From: Pristionchus mayeri
Taxonomy: Eukaryota; Nematoda; Chromadorea; Rhabditida; Neodiplogasteridae
Assembly (NCBI GenBank): GCA_036245805.1
Contig: BTRK01000007.1
Coordinates: 558,001 to 622,000 of the forward strand
Reading direction: 5' to 3'
DNA: 64,000 nt
This document shows, one piece after another, positions 54,530 through 64,000 of this stretch (position 1 is its first letter; each line of letters starts with the position of its first letter). The position numbers and the translations under genes are program-made. The notes under the pieces were generated by a model. It ran no database searches. It had not been told where the DNA came from and was given only the letters and a program-made list of their open reading frames with translations.

Positions 54530-56070
54530 TAGAGTAAACTTCGGGGATATGGGTAAACTTCGGGGGTATGGGTAAACTTCGGGGATAGAGTAAACTTCGG
54601 GGATATGTGTAAACTTCGGGGATAGAGTAAACTTCGGGGATATGGGTAAACTTCGGGGGTATGGGTAAACTTCGGGGATAGAGTAAACTTCGGGGATATG
54701 GGTAAACTTCGGGGATAGAGTAAACTTCGGGGATATGGGTAAACTTCGGGGATGTGGGTAAACTTCGGGGATAGAGTAAACTTCGGGGATATGGGTAAAC
54801 TTCGGGGATATGGGTAAACTTCGGGGATATGGGTAAACTTCGGGGATAGAGTAAACTTCGGGGATAGAGTAAACTTCGGGGATATGGGTAAACTTCGGGG
54901 ATAGAGTAAACTTCGGGGATAGAGTAAACTTCGGGGATATGGGTAAACTTCGGGGATAGAGTAAACTTCGGGGATAGAGTAAACTTCGGGGATATGGGTA
55001 AACTTCGGGGATAGAGAGAGTAAACTTCGGGGATATGTGTAAACTTCGGGGATAGAGTAAACTTCGGGGATATGGGTAAACTTCGGGGGTATGGGTAAAC
55101 TTCGGGGATAGAGTAAACTTCGGGGATAGAGTAAACTTCGGGGATAGAGTAAACTTCGGGGATATGGGTAAACTTCGGGGATAGAGTAAACTTCGGGGAT
55201 ATGGGTAAACTTCGGGGATATGGGTAAACTTCGGGGATAGAGTAAACTTCGGGGATATGGGTAAACTTCGGGGATATGGGTAAACTTCGGGGATAGAGTA
55301 AACTTCGGGGATATGGGTAAACTTCGGGGATAGAGTAAACTTCGGGGATAGAGTAAACTTCGGGGATATGGGTAAACTTCGGGGATAGAGAGAGTAAACT
55401 TCGGGGATATGTGTAAACTTCGGGGATAGAGTAAACTTCGGGGATATGGGTAAACTTCGGGGGTATGGGTAAACTTCGGGGATAGAGTAAACTTCGGGGA
55501 TAGAGTAAACTTCGGGGATAGAGTAAACTTCGGGGATATGGGTAAACTTCGGGGATAGAGTAAACTTCGGGGATATGGGTAAACTTCGGGGATATGGGTA
55601 AACTTCGGGGATAGAGTAAACTTCGGGGATATGGGTAAACTTCGGGGATATGGGTAAACTTCGGGGATAGAGTAAACTTCGGGGATATGGGTAAACTTCG
55701 GGGGTATGGGTAAACTTCGGGGATAGAGTAAACTTCGGGGATATGGGTAAACTTCGGGGGTATGGGTAAACTTCGGGGATAGAGTAAACTTCGGGGATAT
55801 GTGTAAACTTCGGGGATAGAGTAAACTTCGGGGATATGGGTAAACTTCGGGGGTATGGGTAAACTTCGGGGATAGAGTAAACTTCGGGGATATGGGTAAA
55901 CTTCGGGGATAGAGTAAACTTCGGGGATATGGGTAAACTTCGGGGATGTGGGTAAACTTCGGGGATAGAGTAAACTTCGGGGATATGGGTAAACTTCGGG
56001 GATATGGGTAAACTTCGGGGATATGGGTAAACTTCGGGGATAGAGTAAACTTCGGGGATATGGGTAAACT
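54530..56070. repeat. Short duplication at offset 1,194 marked by gatgtggg
   Basis: About 54,535-54,875 matches about 55,729-56,069. Both contain the rare gatgtggg linker variant (54,754 and 55,948) within the same order of gggggtatggg, A, gatatgtg, A, B, gggggtatggg, A, B, A, B units, followed by three B units. They part where the left has two A units and the right A then B. The shared length is only about 340 bp. Confidence 0.72.
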
Positions 56071-58779
56071 TCGGGGATAGAGTAAACTTCGGGGATAGAG
56101 TAAACTTCGGGGATATGGGTAAACTTCGGGGATAGAGTAAACTTCGGGGATAGAGTAAACTTCGGGGATATGGGTAAACTTCGGGGATAGAGTAAACTTC
56201 GGGGATAGAGTAAACTTCGGGGATATGGGTAAACTTCGGGGATAGAGAGAGTAAACTTCGGGGATATGTGTAAACTTCGGGGATAGAGTAAACTTCGGGG
56301 ATATGGGTAAACTTCGGGGGTATGGGTAAACTTCGGGGATAGAGTAAACTTCGGGGATAGAGTAAACTTCGGGGATAGAGTAAACTTCGGGGATATGGGT
56401 AAACTTCGGGGATAGAGTAAACTTCGGGGATATGGGTAAACTTCGGGGATATGGGTAAACTTCGGGGATAGAGTAAACTTCGGGGATATGGGTAAACTTC
56501 GGGGATATGGGTAAACTTCGGGGATAGAGTAAACTTCGGGGATATGGGTAAACTTCGGGGATAGAGTAAACTTCGGGGATAGAGTAAACTTCGGGGATAT
56601 GGGTAAACTTCGGGGATAGAGAGAGTAAACTTCGGGGATATGTGTAAACTTCGGGGATAGAGTAAACTTCGGGGATATGGGTAAACTTCGGGGGTATGGG
56701 TAAACTTCGGGGATAGAGTAAACTTCGGGGATAGAGTAAACTTCGGGGATAGAGTAAACTTCGGGGATATGGGTAAACTTCGGGGATAGAGTAAACTTCG
56801 GGGATATGGGTAAACTTCGGGGATATGGGTAAACTTCGGGGATAGAGTAAACTTCGGGGATATGGGTAAACTTCGGGGATATGGGTAAACTTCGGGGATA
56901 GAGTAAACTTCGGGGATATGGGTAAACTTCGGGGGTATGGGTAAACTTCGGGGATAGAGTAAACTTCGGGGATATGGGTAAACTTCGGGGATAGAGTAAA
57001 CTTCGGGGATATGGGTAAACTTCGGGGATAGAGTAATCTTCGGGGATAGAGTAAACTTCGGGGATATGGGTAAACTTCGGGGATAGAGTAAACTTCGGGG
57101 ATATGGGTAAACTTCGGGGATAGAGTAAACTTCGGGGATAGAGTAAACTTCGGGGATATGGGTAAACTTCGGGGATAGAGAGAGTAAACTTCGGGGATAT
57201 GTGTAAACTTCGGGGATAGAGTAAACTTCGGGGATATGGGTAAACTTCGGGGGTATGGGTAAACTTCGGGGATAGAGTAAACTTCGGGGATATGTGTAAA
57301 CTTCGGGGATAGAGTAAACTTCGGGGATATGGGTAAACTTCGGGGGTATGGGTAAACTTCGGGGATAGAGTAAACTTCGGTGATATGGGTAAACTTCGGG
57401 GATAGAGTAAACTTCGGGGATATGGGTAAACTTCGGGGATAGAGTAAACTTCGGGGATAGAGTAAACTTCGGGGATATGGGTAAACTTCGGGGATAGAGT
57501 AAACTTCGGGGATATGGGTAAACTTCGGGGATAGAGTAAACTTCGGGGATAGAGTAAACTTCGGGGATATGGGTAAACTTCGGGGATAGAGAGAGTAAAC
57601 TTCGGGGATATGTGTAAACTTCGGGGATAGAGTAAACTTCGGGGATATGGGTAAACTTCGGGGGTATGGGTAAACTTCGGGGATAGAGTAAACTTCGGGG
57701 ATATGTGTAAACTTCGGGGATAGAGTAAACTTCGGGGATATGGGTAAACTTCGGGGGTATGGGTAAACTTCGGGGATAGAGTAAACTTCGGGGATATGGG
57801 TAAACTTCGGGGATAGAGTAAACTTCGGGGATATGGGTAAACTTCGGGGATAGAGTAAACTTCGGGGATAGAGTAAACTTCGGGGATATGGGTAAACTTC
57901 GGGGATAGAGAGAGTAAACTTCGGGGATATGTGTAAACTTCGGGGATAGAGTAAACTTCGGGGATATGGGTAAACTTCGGGGATATGGGTAAACTTCGGG
58001 GATAGAGAGAGTAAACTTCGGGGATATGTGTAAACTTCGGGGATAGAGTAAACTTCGGGGATATGGGTAAACTTCGGGGGTATGGGTAAACTTCGGGGAT
58101 AGAGTAAACTTCGGGGATAGAGTAAACTTCGGGGATAGAGTAAACTTCGGGGATATGGGTAAACTTCGGGGATAGAGTAAACTTCGGGGATATGGGTAAA
58201 CTTCGGGGATATGGGTAAACTTCGGGGATACAGTAAACTTCGGGGATATCGGTAAACTTCGGGGATAGAATAAACTTCGGGGATATGGGTAAACTTCGGG
58301 GATAGAGTAAACTTCGGGGATATGGGCAAACTTCGGGGATAGAGTAAACTTCGGGGATATGGGTAAACTTCGGAGATATGGGTAAACTTCGGGGATAGAG
58401 TAAACTTAGGGGATATGGGTAAACTTCGGGGATAGAGTAAACTTAGGGGATATGGGTAAACTTCGGGGATAGAGTAAACTTGGGGGGTAGAGTAAACTTC
58501 GGGGATAGAGTAAACTTCGGGGATACGGGTAAACTTCGGGGATAGAGTAAACTTCGGGGATATGGGTAAACTTCGGGGATAGAGTAAACTTCGGGGATTT
58601 GGGTAAACTTCGGGGATAGAGTAAACTTCGGGGATAGAGTAAACTTCGGGGATATGGGCAAACTTCGGGGATAGAGTAAACTTCGGGGATATGGGTAAAC
58701 TTCGGGGATAGAGTAAACTTCGGGAATATGGGTAAACTTCGGGGGTGGAGTAAACTTGGGGGGTAGAGTAAACTTCGGG

Positions 58780-61700
58780 GATAGAGTAAACTTCGGGGAT
58801 ATGGGTAAACTTCGGGGATAGAGAGAGTAAACTTCGGGGATATGTGTAAACTTCGGGGATAGAGTAAACTTCGGGGATATGGGTAAACTTCGGGGGTATG
58901 GGTAAACTTCGGGGATAGAGTAAACTTCGGGGATATGGGTAAACTTCGGGGATAGAGAGTGTAAATTTCGGGGATATGTGTAAACTTCGGGGATAGAGTA
59001 AACTTCGGGGATATGGGTAAACTTCGGGGATAGAGTAACCTTCGGGGATATGGGTAAACTTCGGGGATATGGGTAAACTTCGGGGATAGAGTAAACTTCG
59101 GGGATATGGGTAAACTTCGGGGATATGGGTAAACTTCGGGGATACAGTAAACTTCGGGGATATCGGTAAACTTCGGGGATAGAATAAACTTCGGGGATAT
59201 GGGTAAACTTCGGGGATAGAGTAAACTTCGGGGATATGGGTAAACTTTGGGGGTGGAGTAAACTTCGGGGATATGGGTAAACTTCGGGGATAGAGTAAAC
59301 TTCGGGGATAGAGTAAACTTCGGGGATATGGGTAAACTTCGGGGATAGAGTAAACTTCGGGGATAGAGTAAACTTCGGGGATATGGGTAAACTTCGGGGA
59401 TAGAGAGAGTAAACTTCGGGGATATGTGTAAACTTCGGGGATAGAGTAAACTTCGGGGATAGAATAAACTTCGGGGATATGGGTAAACTTCGGGGATAGA
59501 GTAAACTTCGGGGATATGGGTAAACTTTGGGGGTGGAGTAAACTTCGGGGATATGGGTAAACTTCGGGGATAGAGAGAGTAAACTTCGGGGATAGAGTAA
59601 ACTTCGGGGATATGGGTAAACTTCGGGGGTATGGGTAAACTTCGGGGATAGAGTAAACTTCGGGGATATGGGTAAACTTCGGGGATAGAGTAAACTTCGG
59701 GGATAGAGTAAACTTCGGGGATATGGGTAAACTTCGGGGATATGGGTAAACTTCGGGGATAGAGTAAACTTCGGGGATATGGGTAAACTTCGGGGATAGA
59801 GTAAACTTCGGGGATAGAGTAAACTTCGGGGATATGGGTAAACTTCGGGGATAGAGTAAACTTCGGGGATATGGGTAAACTTCGGGGATAGAGTAAACTT
59901 CGGGGATAGAGTAAACTTCGGGGATATGGGTAAACTTCGGGGATATGGGTAAACTTCGGGGATAGAGTAAACTTCGGGGATATGGGTAAACTTCGGGGAT
60001 ATGGGTAAACTTCGGGGATAGAGAGAGTAAACTTCGGGGATAGAGTAAACTTCGGGGATACAGTAAACTTCGGGGATATCGGTAAACTTCGGGGATAGAA
60101 TAAACTTCGGGGATATGGGTAAACTTCGGGGATAGAGAGAGTAAACTTCGGGGATATGTGTAAACTTCGGGGATAGAGAGAGTAAACTTCGGGGATAGAA
60201 TAAACTTCGGGGATATGGGTAAACTTCGGGGATAGAGTAAACTTCGGGGATATGGGTAAACTTTGGGGGTGGAGTAAACTTCGGGGATATGGGTAAACTT
60301 CGGGGATAGAGAGAGTAAACTTCGGGGATAGAGTAAACTTCGGGGATACAGTAAACTTCGGGGATATCGGTAAACTTCGGGGATAGAATAAACTTCGGGG
60401 ATATGGGTAAACTTCGGGGATAGAGAGAGTAAACTTCGGGGATATGTGTAAACTTCGGGGATAGAGTAAACTTCGGGGATAGAATAAACTTCGGGGATAT
60501 GGGTAAACTTCGGGGATAGAGTAAACTTCGGGGATATGGGTAAACTTTGGGGGTGGAGTAAACTTCGGGGATATGGGTAAACTTCGGGGATAGAGAGAGT
60601 AAACTTCGGGGATAGAGTAAACTTCGGGGATATGGGTAAACTTCGGGGGTATGGGTAAACTTCGGGGATAGAGTAAACTTCGGGGATATGGGTAAACTTC
60701 GGGGATAGAGTAAACTTCGGGGATATGGGTAAACTTCGGGGATAGAGTAAACTTCGGGGATAGAGTAAACTTCGGGGATATGGGTAAACTTCGGGGATAG
60801 AGTAAACTTCGGGGATATGGGTAAACTTCGGGGATAGAGTAAACTTCGGGGATAGAGTAAACTTCGGGGATATGGGTAAACTTCGGGGATATGGGTAAAC
60901 TTCGGGGATAGAGTAAACTTCGGGGATATGGGTAAACTTCGGGGATATGGGTAAACTTCGGGGATACAGTAAACTTCGGGGATATCGGTAAACTTCGGGG
61001 ATAGAATAAACTTCGGGGATATGGGTAAACTTCGGGGATAGAGTAAACTTCGGGGATATGGGTAAACTTTGGGGGTGGAGTAAACTTCGGGGATATGGGT
61101 AAACTTCGGGGATAGAGTAAACTTCGGGGATAGAGTAAACTTCGGGGATATGGGTAAACTTCGGGGATAGAGTAAACTTCGGGGATAGAGTAAACTTCGG
61201 GGATATGGGTAAACTTCGGGGATATGTGTAAACTTCGGGGATAGAGTAAACTTCGGGGATAGAATAAACTTCGGGGATATGGGTAAACTTCGGGGATAGA
61301 GTAAACTTCGGGGATATGGGTAAACTTTGGGGGTGGAGTAAACTTCGGGGATATGTGTAAACTTCGGGGATAGAGAGAGTAAACTTCGGGGATAGAGTAA
61401 ACTTCGGGGATATGGGTAAACTTCGGGGGTATGGGTAAACTTCGGGGATAGAGTAAACTTCGGGGATATGGGTAAACTTCGGGGATAGAGTAAACTTCGG
61501 GGATATGGGTAAACTTCGGGGATAGAGTAAACTTCGGGGATAGAGTAAACTTCGGGGATATGGGTAAACTTCGGGGATAGAGTAAACTTCGGGGATATGG
61601 GTAAACTTCGGGGATAGAGTAAACTTCGGGGATAGAGTAAACTTCGGGGATATGGGTAAACTTCGGGGATAGAGAGAGTAAACTTCGGGGATATGTGTAA

Positions 61701-62690
61701 ACTTCGGGGATAGAGTAAACTTCGGGGATATGGGTAAACTTCGGGGGTATGGGTAAACTTCGGGGATAGAGTAAACTTCGGGGATATGGGTAAACTTCGG
61801 GGATAGAGTAAACTTCGGGGATATGGGCAAACTTCGGGGATAGAGTAAACTTCGGGGATAGAGTAAACTTCGGGGATAGAGTAAACTTCGGGGATAGAGT
61901 AAACTTCGGGGATATGGGTAAACTTCGGGAATATGGGTAAACTTCGGGGATAGAGTAAACTTCGGGGATAGAGTAAACTTCGGGGATATGGGTAAACTTC
62001 GGGGATAGAGTAAACTTCGGGGATTTGGGTAAACTTCGGGGATAGAGTAAACATCGGGGATTTGGGTAAACTTCGGGGATAGAGTAAACTTCGGGGATAT
62101 GGGCAAACTTCGGGGATAGAGTAAACTTCGGGGATATGGGTAAACTTCGGGGATAGAGTAAACTTCGGGAATATGGGTAAACTTCGGGGATAGAGTAAAC
62201 TTCGGGGATATGGGTAAACTTCGGGGATAGAGAGAGTAAACTTCGGGGATATGTGTAAACTTCGGGGATAGAGTAAACTTCGGGGATATGGGTAAACTTC
62301 GGGGGTATGGGTAAACTTCGGGGATAGAGTAAACTTCGGGGATATGGGTAAACTTCGGGGATAGAGAGTGTAAATTTCGGGGATATGTGTAAACTTCGGG
62401 GATAGAGTAAACTTCGGGGATATGGGTAAACTTCGGGGATAGAGTAAACTTCGGGGATATGGGTAAACTTCGGGGATATGGGTAAACTTCGGGGATAGAG
62501 TAAACTTCGGGGATATGGGTAAACTTCGGGGATATGGGTAAACTTCGGGGATACAGTAAACTTCGGGGATATCGGTAAACTTCGGGGATAGAATAAACTT
62601 CGGGGATATGGGTAAACTTCGGGGATAGAGTAAACTTCGGGGATATGGGTAAACTTTGGGGGTGGAGTAAACTTCGGGGATATGGGTAAA
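58780..62690. repeat. Duplicated block at offset 3,409
   Basis: About 58,800-59,280 matches about 62,205-62,690. The combined marker gagagtg followed by taaatttcgg occurs at 58,966 and 62,375. The type-2 cassettes (59,141 and 62,550) and ctttggggg (59,245 and 62,654) keep the same 3,409-bp offset. taaccttcgg near 59,039 is private to the left copy. Just upstream the left copy has two 18-mers (gggggtggag, cttggggggtagag) that the right lacks. Confidence 0.8.
60431..61670. repeat. Duplicated 460-bp block at offset 780
   Basis: About 60,431-60,890 matches about 61,211-61,670, with ctttggggg at 60,545 and 61,325. The one difference I see is gatatggg in the left copy against gatatgtg near 61,356. 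The left copy also matches a block 1,020 bp upstream (ctttggggg at 59,525; lines 59,581 and 60,601 agree), giving three related blocks. Confidence 0.8.
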
Positions 62691-62790
62691 CTTCGGGGAT
62701 AGAGAGAGTAAACTTCGGGGATAGAGTAAACTTCGGGGATAGAGTAAACTTCGGGGATATGGGTAAACTTCGGGGATAGAGAGAGTAAAC

Positions 62791-64000
62791 TTCGGGGATA
62801 TGTGTAAACTTCGGGGATAGAGTAAACTTCGGGGATAGAATAAACTTCGGGGATATGGGTAAACTTCGGGGATAGAGTAAACTTCGGGGATATGGGTAAA
62901 CTTTGGGGGTGGAGTAAACTTCGGGGATATGGGTAAACTTCGGGGATAGAGAGAGTAAACTTCGGGGATAGAGTAAACTTCGGGGATATGGGTAAACTTC
63001 GGGGGTATGGGTAAACTTCGGGGATAGAGTAAACTTCGGGGATATGGGTAAACTTCGGGGATAGAGTAAACTTCGGGGATATGGGTAAACTTCGGGGATA
63101 GAGTAAACTTCGGGGATAGAGTAAACTTCGGGGATATGGGTAAACTTCGGGGATAGAGTAAACTTCGGGGATATGGGTAAACTTCGGGGATAGAGTAAAC
63201 TTCGGGGATAGAGTAAACTTCGGGGATATGGGTAAACTTCGGGGATATGGGTAAACTTCGGGGATAGAGTAAACTTCGGGGATATGGGTAAACTTCGGGG
63301 ATATGGGTAAACTTCGGGGATACAGTAAACTTCGGGGATATCGGTAAACTTCGGGGATAGAATAAACTTCGGGGATATGGGTAAACTTCGGGGATAGAGT
63401 AAACTTCGGGGATATGGGTAAACTTTGGGGGTGGAGTAAACTTCGGGGATATGGGTAAACTTCGGGGATAGAGTAAACTTCGGGGATAGAGTAAACTTCG
63501 GGGATATGGGTAAACTTCGGGGATAGAGTAAACTTCGGGGATAGAGTAAACTTCGGGGATATGGGTAAACTTCGGGGATATGTGTAAACTTCGGGGATAG
63601 AGTAAACTTCGGGGATAGAATAAACTTCGGGGATATGGGTAAACTTCGGGGATAGAGTAAACTTCGGGGATATGGGTAAACTTTGGGGGTGGAGTAAACT
63701 TCGGGGATATGGGTAAACTTCGGGGATAGAGAGAGTAAACTTCGGGGATAGAGTAAACTTCGGGGATATGGGTAAACTTCGGGGGTATGGGTAAACTTCG
63801 GGGATAGAGTAAACTTCGGGGATATGGGTAAACTTCGGGGATAGAGTAAACTTCGGGGATATGGGTAAACTTCGGGGATAGAGTAAACTTCGGGGATAGA
63901 GTAAACTTCGGGGATATGGGTAAACTTCGGGGATAGAGTAAACTTCGGGGATATGGGTAAACTTCGGGGATAGAGTAAACTTCGGGGATAGAGTAAACTT
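62791..64000. repeat. Duplicated block at offset 780 running off the window
   Basis: About 62,791-63,220 matches 63,571-64,000 in every line compared, including ctttggggg at 62,901 and 63,681. The match is cut by the window end, so its true length is unknown. The offset equals that of the 60.4-61.7 kb pair, which suggests 780 bp is a preferred higher-order period in this tail. Confidence 0.82.

Larger units (their letters stand above)
35601..58370. repeat. Anchor-free, 22-mer-rich domain
   Basis: For about 23 kb (35,126 to 58,406) I find no cttagggg anchor. Plain A and B units dominate, with regular 22-mers followed by gatatgtg, A, B and gggggtatggg. One type-1 island (gaatatggg, gggggtggag, cttggggggtagag, gatacggg, catcggggatttggg) lies at about 37,835-38,205 and is copied at about 39,250-39,620. 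Otherwise catcgg is nearly absent (one at 43,445). Rare units are gagtatac near 35,697, gaggaaac at 41,684 and 42,299, cttcggtgatag near 44,418, ggggacagagagag at 46,048, 48,028 and 50,289, gatgtggg at 54,754 and 55,948, and gagtaatcttcgg near 57,034. Confidence 0.82.
23371..63370. repeat. Type-2 cassette family (gatacag / gatatcgg / gataga-ataaac), dispersed copies
   Basis: Three variant units follow one another: A with linker cag, B with linker tcgg (which creates GATATC, an EcoRV site), and A with linker gaa. I count 19 full copies, near 23,375, 24,850, 26,245, 27,265, 31,712, 32,350, 34,200, 36,158, 36,870, 37,263, 38,640, 40,055, 58,230, 59,142, 60,060, 60,348, 60,963, 62,550 and 63,320. 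Six more, near 42,930, 44,665, 47,455, 49,435, 51,690 and 53,125, have gag in place of cag. None lies left of 23.3 kb. Most are followed by B, A, B, then a ctttggggg or ctgtggggg unit, a B and a 22-mer. Confidence 0.82.
1..64000. repeat. Tandem satellite array of 18/19-bp monomers (37-bp dimer), filling the window
   Basis: Every line of the window reads as repeats of the core taaacttcggggata followed by a linker, 'gag' (18-mer A) or 'tggg' (19-mer B). A and B tend to alternate as a 37-bp dimer. A 22-bp form has linker gagagag or gagagtg. The plus strand is G-rich: the consensus dimer has 13 G and 4 C, about 46% GC. Recurrent variants include cttagggg, cgggaatatggg, cgggggtggag, cttggggggtagag, catcggggatttggg, gatacggg, gatatgggcaaac, gggggtatggg, gatatgtg, gatacag, gatatcgg, gataga-ataaac, ctttgggggtggag and ctgtgggggtggag. 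No flanking unique DNA is present, so the array is longer than the window. A eukaryotic satellite is the likeliest identity (inference); species and locus are not determinable here. Confidence 0.98.
58371..64000. repeat. Right-edge mosaic: truncated anchors, type-2 cassettes, paired ctttggggg units
   Basis: Anchors return as a repeated dimer at 58,406 and 58,443, preceded by cggagatatggg at 58,373. A short type-1 island lies at about 58,480-58,770, and gaatatggg with catcggggatttggg units at about 61,930-62,180. ctttgggggtggag units come in close pairs: 59,245/59,525, 60,261/60,545, 61,067/61,325, 62,654/62,901 and 63,423/63,681, 247-284 bp apart. Type-2 cassettes and 22-mers are dense. The array continues past base 64,000. 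Confidence 0.8.

Noticed and set aside
30658..62106. Giant minus-strand open frame of about 10,480 codons encoding a proline- and tyrosine-rich repeat protein
   Set aside because: All three minus frames are open over the same DNA, the frame shifts at every 19- or 22-mer, the start is TTG within a gggcaaac variant, and the end is one anchor base change. This is what a stop-free monomer gives by composition.
1..64000. CRISPR array
   Set aside because: There are no unique spacers between repeats; units abut directly and the linkers are 3-7 bp variants of one another.
1..64000. Telomeric or telomere-like repeat
   Set aside because: The GGGTAAAC junction recalls telomere motifs, but the unit is 18-19 bp with an internal ttcgggg, and no TTAGGG or TTTAGGG tandem tract occurs. 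The ttagggg in the anchors is an isolated variant of ttcgggg.
1..64000. Bacterial or phage coding region, tRNA or rRNA
   Set aside because: The plus strand has stops (TAA, TAG) in nearly every unit, there are no ribosome-binding sites followed by diverse codons, and no stretch departs from the monomer long enough to hold an RNA gene.
1..64000. Assembly artefact as the sole explanation of the duplications
   Set aside because: Several copies carry their own private substitutions or whole-monomer indels (for example near 25,269, 39,475, 43,445, 49,601 and 61,356), which a simple duplicated contig would not show. It cannot be excluded for the most identical pairs without reads.

Overview
All 64,000 bases are one tandem repeat array. 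I see no unique sequence, no transposon, no RNA gene and no gene I would defend. The array runs off both ends of the window. The unit is a 15-bp core (taaacttcggggata) plus a short linker: 'gag' gives an 18-mer (A) and 'tggg' gives a 19-mer (B). A and B mostly alternate as a 37-bp dimer, but AA, AAA, BB and BBB runs are common. A third form carries 'gagagag' or 'gagagtg' and is 22 bp long. Point variants of these units act as markers for the history of the array.

This looks like a eukaryotic satellite or giant minisatellite. That is inference from the uninterrupted length, the tandem architecture and the absence of prokaryotic gene content. I cannot name the species or chromosomal position from the sequence.

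Layout: 1-1,419 is an edge block with 22-mers and a 447/484-bp tandem duplication. 1,420-3,100 holds a first anchor cassette block and a small 22-mer patch. About 3,101-18,680 is a domain built of 'cttagggg'-anchored cassettes, with no 22-mer, no 'tgtg' linker and no 'gggggtatggg' unit. About 18,681-35,600 is a mosaic of that cassette with the 22-mer-rich type, and a second, EcoRV-containing cassette (gatacag / gatatcgg / gataga-ataaac) appears from 23.37 kb. About 35,601-58,370 is 22-mer rich and free of cttagggg anchors. 58,371-64,000 is again mosaic, with 780-bp higher-order repeats at the right edge.

On top of this lies a nested set of kilobase-scale duplications, recognisable by shared private variants: offsets of about 447/484, 615, 780, 1,037, 1,194, 1,416, 1,739, 1,980, 2,118, 2,261, 2,417, 3,409, 4,882/4,900 and a non-adjacent 8,459 bp. 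In one case a shared substitution orders the events.

The minus strand is almost free of stop codons in all three frames, which creates very long open frames (the longest about 10,480 codons). I treat these as a by-product of the monomer sequence. Positions were read by eye; most block boundaries are good to tens of bases, and identity was checked by comparing lines and markers, not by a full alignment.
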